A stretch of 44,836 bases of DNA, taken from NCBI GenBank assembly GCA_045594885.1, contig JAZNZJ010000093.1, forward strand, positions 1 to 44,836, read 5' to 3'. Under the pieces are notes generated by a model. That model ran no database searches, was not told the origin of the DNA, and saw only the letters and a program-made list of their open reading frames with translations. A program made the position numbers and the translations under genes. Within the stretch, counting starts at the first letter, position 1. Each line of letters starts with the position of its first letter. This DNA is from Fimenecus sp045594885 (GTDB lineage Bacteria > Bacillota > Clostridia > Oscillospirales > Acutalibacteraceae). Shown here piece after piece: positions 41,342 through 44,836 of this stretch.

Positions 41342-42178
41342 ATGAAAAAGAGTAAAAAAACATTGACAGTTATCGGTTGTCTGGCACTTGCGGTAGCCAT
41401 TAGTGCAGGTGCGTGGCAAATCGGTGTACATCAAAAATCAAAGAAATATAATCTTATAAAACTTGATACAAACAATGTCCCCGCCCCCGTTAACTCACCC
41501 GTCAAAGAAGACGATATTCAATTAAGTGAAGTAAAAATGCACTATGTAGTATATGGTGACAAGGGGCATCCGTTAATTCTTGTACACGGTAACGGTGGTA
41601 ATAAAGACTCGTTGAAAGAGGCTGCAACATATCTTGCAAATGATTATACAGTTTATGTTATTGAGAGTCGTTGCCACGGTCAGAGCAGTGACCCCGATGT
41701 TATTTCTTATGACCTAATGGCAAAAGATATTAAAGAATTTGTTGAGGCTTTAGGTCTTGAAAAGCCCTATCTTATGGGACACAGCGACGGAGGTATAAAT
41801 GCACTCACAGTGGCTTATTCATACCCCGATTTATTGGGTGGTTTCATTTCTTGCGGCGCTAATACTACACCTAATACGTTAAAGCCATATTTTACAATTG
41901 GAGTTAAAGTCAATGATTTATTTAATTCTAACAAGCTCAATGATATGATGCTCACTCAACCGCAGATGAATGCGGAACTACTTTCTCGTATCACCTGCCC
42001 TGCTTATATTGTTGCAGGCGAATATGATATTATGTGGCTTTCAGACTCCGTATTTATTCACGAAAATATAAAGGACAGTAAAATTGCCATAATTGAGGGT
42101 GGCGACCATTCTTCATACATATCGCAAGACGGCAAACAGGCTTATGTGTTGGCACACGAGTTTTTTAGTTCAATATAA
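41342..42178 (+). CDS. Membrane-anchored alpha/beta hydrolase
   Basis: Protein of 278 residues with an N-terminal signal anchor (about 8-25) and an alpha/beta hydrolase fold outside. LILVHGNGGNKDS is the oxyanion region, LMGHSDGG the nucleophile elbow (G-H-S-D-G-G), GEYDIM the acid and GGDHSSY the histidine. The ATG at 41342 is chosen because GGAG sits 8 bases before it; an ATG 6 bases upstream overlaps the previous stop but is too near that site. It probably is an esterase or acylase acting at the cell surface, with its two upstream partners. Confidence 0.85.
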   Translation: MKKSKKTLTVIGCLALAVAISAGAWQIGVHQKSKKYNLIKLDTNNVPAPVNSPVKEDDIQLSEVKMHYVVYGDKGHPLILVHGNGGNKDSLKEAATYLANDYTVYVIESRCHGQSSDPDVISYDLMAKDIKEFVEALGLEKPYLMGHSDGGINALTVAYSYPDLLGGFISCGANTTPNTLKPYFTIGVKVNDLFNSNKLNDMMLTQPQMNAELLSRITCPAYIVAGEYDIMWLSDSVFIHENIKDSKIAIIEGGDHSSYISQDGKQAYVLAHEFFSSI

Positions 42179-42186
42179 ATATTAAA

Positions 42187-42209
42187 AGGGACGATTTAGA
42201 ATCGTCCCT
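42187..42209 (+). terminator. Hairpin after the alpha/beta hydrolase
   Basis: AGGGACGATT and AATCGTCCCT form a 10-bp stem around TAG. The T run is weak. The stem is the same GGGACGAT element as at 5744 and 6652. Confidence 0.55.
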
Positions 42210-42219
42210 ATATTTTGTA

Positions 42220-42248
42220 TTGAAATTGTAATTGAATTGGTATATAAT
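42220..42248 (+). promoter_or_regulatory. Promoter of the panE-like gene
   Basis: TTGAAA (42220-42225) and TATAAT (42243-42248) with a 17-bp spacer. Transcription near 42255 rules out any start codon upstream of that point. Confidence 0.75.
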
Positions 42249-42290
42249 TACTTTGATAAATTTATAACAATATTTAAAGGGGTTATTTTT

Positions 42291-43307
42291 ATGGCAAGAT
42301 ATGCTATTTATGGTGCAGGGTCTTTGGGCACTGTACTCGGTGCATTCATTACAAAAAATGGTGGCGAAATTGACCTTATCAACAGAAACAAGGCTCACGT
42401 TGAAGCACTTAACACAAAGGGTGCAAAGATTATCGGCACAGTGCAAATGACAGTACCTGTTAAGGCTATTACACCCGACCAGATGGAAGGTAAATATGAC
42501 GTTATTGTGCTTCTTACAAAGCAGTTATTCAACAAAGAGGTTGTAACAATGCTTAAGGATTACCTTACTGATGACGGTGTTATTGTTACACTCCAAAACG
42601 GTATTCCCGAGCCATCTATTGCCGAAATTATCGGCACAGAGCACACAATGGGTTGTGCGGTTGAATGGGGTGCAGCACTCTTAGAGCCAGGTGTTTGCGA
42701 GCTTACAAGTGACAAAGACAGTCTTTCATTCCATATGGGTAAAATGGAGGGAATTACCGACGCACAATTCAAAATGGTTAAAGACTTGCTTGAATTGATG
42801 TGCCCAGTTCACGAAGAAGAAAATCTTATGGGTGCACGTTGGTCAAAGTTACTTATCAACTCAACATTTTCAGGTCTTGGCACAGTTGTTGGCGGTGTTT
42901 TCGGTGATGTTACTGAAGATAAAGCAGGTCAGAAGGTTGCAATTCGTTGTATGAAAGAAATCATCGATGTTGGTCACGCATCGGGTATTGAGTTTGCACC
43001 CGTTCAGGGTAAAAATATTGTTGGTCTTTTCTATTGGAAAGGTGCATTAAAGAGAGCATTTGGTTGCTTCTTACTTCCTATCGCACTTAAAAAGCACAGA
43101 GATATTGAGCCATCAATGTTGCAGGATTTGAAAAAAGGTAAGCCCTGTGAGGTTGACGCAATCAATGGTGTTGTTTGTGATTTTGGTAAGAAATATAATG
43201 TAGCAACACCAATAAACGACCGTATTGTTGAGATTATCAAGAAAATTCAGAATGGAGAACTCAAAGCAACAAAAGAAAACTTTAAGTTGTTTGATGATTT
43301 GTTATAA
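42291..43307 (+). CDS. Ketopantoate reductase family protein (PanE/ApbA-like)
   Basis: NADPH-dependent 2-dehydropantoate 2-reductase family enzyme of 338 residues. ARYAIYGAGSLGTVLGAF holds the dinucleotide GxGxxG, VTLQNGI the conserved Asn (103) and GARWSKLLINS the catalytic Lys (186). The C-terminal domain has KKGKPCEVDAINGVV, the usual E-x-D-x-x-N-G segment. In pantothenate synthesis PanE reduces ketopantoate, but many paralogues in Clostridia have other 2-oxo-acid substrates and no pan gene is nearby. The ATG at 42291 follows AAAGGGG; longer frames start before the transcript. Confidence 0.88.
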   Translation: MARYAIYGAGSLGTVLGAFITKNGGEIDLINRNKAHVEALNTKGAKIIGTVQMTVPVKAITPDQMEGKYDVIVLLTKQLFNKEVVTMLKDYLTDDGVIVTLQNGIPEPSIAEIIGTEHTMGCAVEWGAALLEPGVCELTSDKDSLSFHMGKMEGITDAQFKMVKDLLELMCPVHEEENLMGARWSKLLINSTFSGLGTVVGGVFGDVTEDKAGQKVAIRCMKEIIDVGHASGIEFAPVQGKNIVGLFYWKGALKRAFGCFLLPIALKKHRDIEPSMLQDLKKGKPCEVDAINGVVCDFGKKYNVATPINDRIVEIIKKIQNGELKATKENFKLFDDLL

Positions 43308-43323
43308 TTTAAGGCAAAATATT

Positions 43324-43349
43324 AGGCAGTCCGATTGGACTGCCTTTTT
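43324..43349 (+). terminator. panE-like gene terminator
   Basis: AGGCAGTCC and GGACTGCCT form a 9-bp stem with a 4-nt loop, followed by T residues. Confidence 0.85.
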
Positions 43350-43371
43350 CACTTTATAGAATGAATGGGTA

Positions 43372-43426
43372 GTGTGAATCCCTCCACCGCCGTTGGCGGT
43401 CCCCCTCCCTTTGACAAGGGAGGCAT
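43372..43426. repeat. Dispersed palindromic repeat, copy 2
   Basis: Two palindromes in series (CACCGCCGTTGGCGGT, then CCTCCCTTTGACAAGGGAGG) match the order and spacing of the element at 1350-1404. It is GC-rich against the AT-rich surroundings and lies between convergent genes. Confidence 0.65.
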
Positions 43427-43441
43427 AGTCGAAAACAAGAT

Positions 43442-44818
43442 TTAACCTACACCGATTATTTCATATTCAACCTCATAACCGTTTTCGTATTCAATCATAT
43501 CGGTTATAACACTTGTTTCCATAGTTTCTTCATTGTAATATTCATCATAGCCATTTGGTTTGCCAATTCCTAATTGTAACATTGCGTCATCAACAGCACA
43601 ATCTTTTCTGATGCAAAAAACTCCTTCTACACACCCGTTAGAACAATTATTATCGCCACAATACTCAGCTCTTTTAACCATTACTGCATCCGCACCACTA
43701 ATTTTCAACTCAAGTATTTCTAAAGTAGTTGTATCATCATTAAACTCCCCAAACAAGTCTGTAGATATTTGAATATCATCCGCATAATCACTTCCGCCTA
43801 TAAAGGATTCTGATGAATCTGCAAATGTGCTTATAAATGATGCGAGAATTGTGAACACCACAATTATTACGGCACATAGAACTGCAATTGTAATATACAT
43901 CTTTCTGTAAATGCCCTTACCACGAATTGCTTTAATAAGGAAGATTACAAGAAGTGCTAACGGTATAACCAAAAAGATAACTGTAAAAAATACTTTGCTT
44001 ATTCCGTCAGTTGCATCTTCATCATATAAAATGCCGAAATCGTCCTCAAAATAACTTTCTTGTGCCGCTTTGATGTCAATTAACAAAGCTTCATCGGTGA
44101 TATGGTAAATTGTCTTACCTGCAATTCCGCTCATACCATCCCATCCAATATGCATCTTAATTCCTAATTCTTCATAATCTGCATAATAATAATCATCGCC
44201 AATTCGTATCATCAAGCCAACACCGAGCACAATTGAGCCGTCTGCATTTCTGACAGTTACGTCGAAAAGGTCATTAAAATCTTCTAATTCTTTTCTTTTT
44301 AAAGTAACTGCCTCACCAAAAAGTTGATTCTTTTCAGCCTTAACAATATTGCCTTCGGGGAACAAGAATTCGATTTCATATTCACTTGCCTCACCATTAA
44401 GCAATTGATTATACTCTTCAAGATATTTATCTTTCAAAAAAGTTGAAATAAACTGTGAGCCGTCTTTGTAGGTAATTGAAACACGATAGATATTTCGTTG
44501 TCCGTTACACTCAAATTCAATTAAATTTACTTCTTCTTTTTGAGCCTCTGTGAGTTCAACATAAATATCATTACCAGTATCGTATTCTTGATTATAAACA
44601 TCATCGACCAATAGCATATAATCTATATCTGAAATAAGCATTGATGAATCTATTCGTGAAAATGGTTCACCATCAACATACAATTTCTTGTAATCCTCTG
44701 AAAAAGTTGCTTTTGGCTCTTTTGCAGAAAAGATATCAACATCTTCTGCAAATACAGTTATTGCGAAACAGGAGAAAATAAGAACAATTGCAATAATTAA
44801 AGATAATATTTTTTTCAT
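43442..44818 (-). CDS. Signal-peptide-bearing membrane protein, unknown function
   Basis: Protein of 458 residues that I do not recognise. An N-terminal signal peptide (KKILSLIIAIVLIFSCFAITVFAED, cleavage likely after about residue 24) precedes an acidic extracytoplasmic domain of about 250 residues. Two membrane helices follow near 275-295 and 307-330. The C-terminal domain has a cysteine cluster (CGDNNCSNGCVEGVFCIRKDC) and ends in a Glu/Tyr-rich tail. GGGGGAG precedes the ATG. It is convergent with the panE-like gene. The cysteine spacing suggests metal binding or disulfides, by inspection only. Confidence 0.7.
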   Translation of the reverse strand: MKKILSLIIAIVLIFSCFAITVFAEDVDIFSAKEPKATFSEDYKKLYVDGEPFSRIDSSMLISDIDYMLLVDDVYNQEYDTGNDIYVELTEAQKEEVNLIEFECNGQRNIYRVSITYKDGSQFISTFLKDKYLEEYNQLLNGEASEYEIEFLFPEGNIVKAEKNQLFGEAVTLKRKELEDFNDLFDVTVRNADGSIVLGVGLMIRIGDDYYYADYEELGIKMHIGWDGMSGIAGKTIYHITDEALLIDIKAAQESYFEDDFGILYDEDATDGISKVFFTVIFLVIPLALLVIFLIKAIRGKGIYRKMYITIAVLCAVIIVVFTILASFISTFADSSESFIGGSDYADDIQISTDLFGEFNDDTTTLEILELKISGADAVMVKRAEYCGDNNCSNGCVEGVFCIRKDCAVDDAMLQLGIGKPNGYDEYYNEETMETSVITDMIEYENGYEVEYEIIGVG

Positions 44819-44836
44819 ATTTACTCCCCCTTAACT

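Noticed and set aside
1..44836. tRNA, rRNA or CRISPR array
   Set aside because: Reading both strands, no cloverleaf with a T-loop signature, no rRNA segment and no regularly spaced repeat array was found; short tRNAs could still be missed by eye.

Overview
The window looks like the chromosome of a low-GC, Gram-positive anaerobe of the Clostridia, probably an uncultured gut Oscillospiraceae/Ruminococcaceae-type bacterium. The evidence is the AT-rich coding, strong GGAGG ribosome sites, many near-consensus TTGACA/TATAAT promoters, and a mix of families typical of that group (DUF975, DUF523, XRE with a membrane anchor, EpsG/Wzx capsule genes, Thr-rich CAP lipoprotein). This taxonomic call is inference; no rRNA, tRNA or CRISPR array was seen.

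Region 1 (1-10676) is housekeeping: rplM-rpsI, a TtcA-like tRNA thiolase, a DUF975 membrane protein, an ApgM-like enzyme in tight tandem with metY, a membrane-tethered XRE regulator, upp, DUF523, a uracil permease behind a terminator/antiterminator leader, and an EamA transporter.

Region 2 (10743-25100) is a cell-surface polysaccharide locus. A nine-gene minus-strand operon runs from an HpcH/HpaI-type aldolase through three glycosyltransferases, an EpsG/Wzy-like polymerase and a Wzx-like flippase to CapE-CapF-CapG, a complete predicted UDP-L-FucNAc pathway. A PglC-type initiating phosphoglycosyl transferase lies beyond it under its own promoter. Between them is a plus-strand pair (NTP_transf_5 nucleotidyltransferase plus ER-type S26 peptidase). 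Next to the locus is an acyltransferase gene broken exactly at an (AT)11 tract, a likely phase-variation switch.

Region 3 (25487-38388) begins with a CofE-like ligase and a GMP synthase that lacks the glutaminase domain. The last 12 bases of guaA recur 1.5 kb downstream, as expected for attL/attR of a small island carrying a zinc-ribbon membrane protein. Then come an HNH-type nuclease gene flanked by 24-bp direct repeats and the most interesting block: a three-gene translationally coupled operon (SNF2-type helicase of about 1170 aa, MoxR AAA+ ATPase, HExxH/VWA protein), divergent from a WYL-domain regulator that overlaps a cysteine-rich uracil-DNA-glycosylase-like gene. This has the architecture of an NTP-dependent defence system that I cannot match to a named one.

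Region 4 (38434-44836) holds a CAP-domain lipoprotein, a three-gene run (alkaline-phosphatase-superfamily protein, beta-propeller glycosidase-like protein, alpha/beta hydrolase), a PanE/ApbA-like reductase and a signal-peptide-bearing membrane protein of unknown function. Dispersed palindromic repeats punctuate the intergenic spaces; one of them supplies the ribosome-binding site of the ttcA-like gene.
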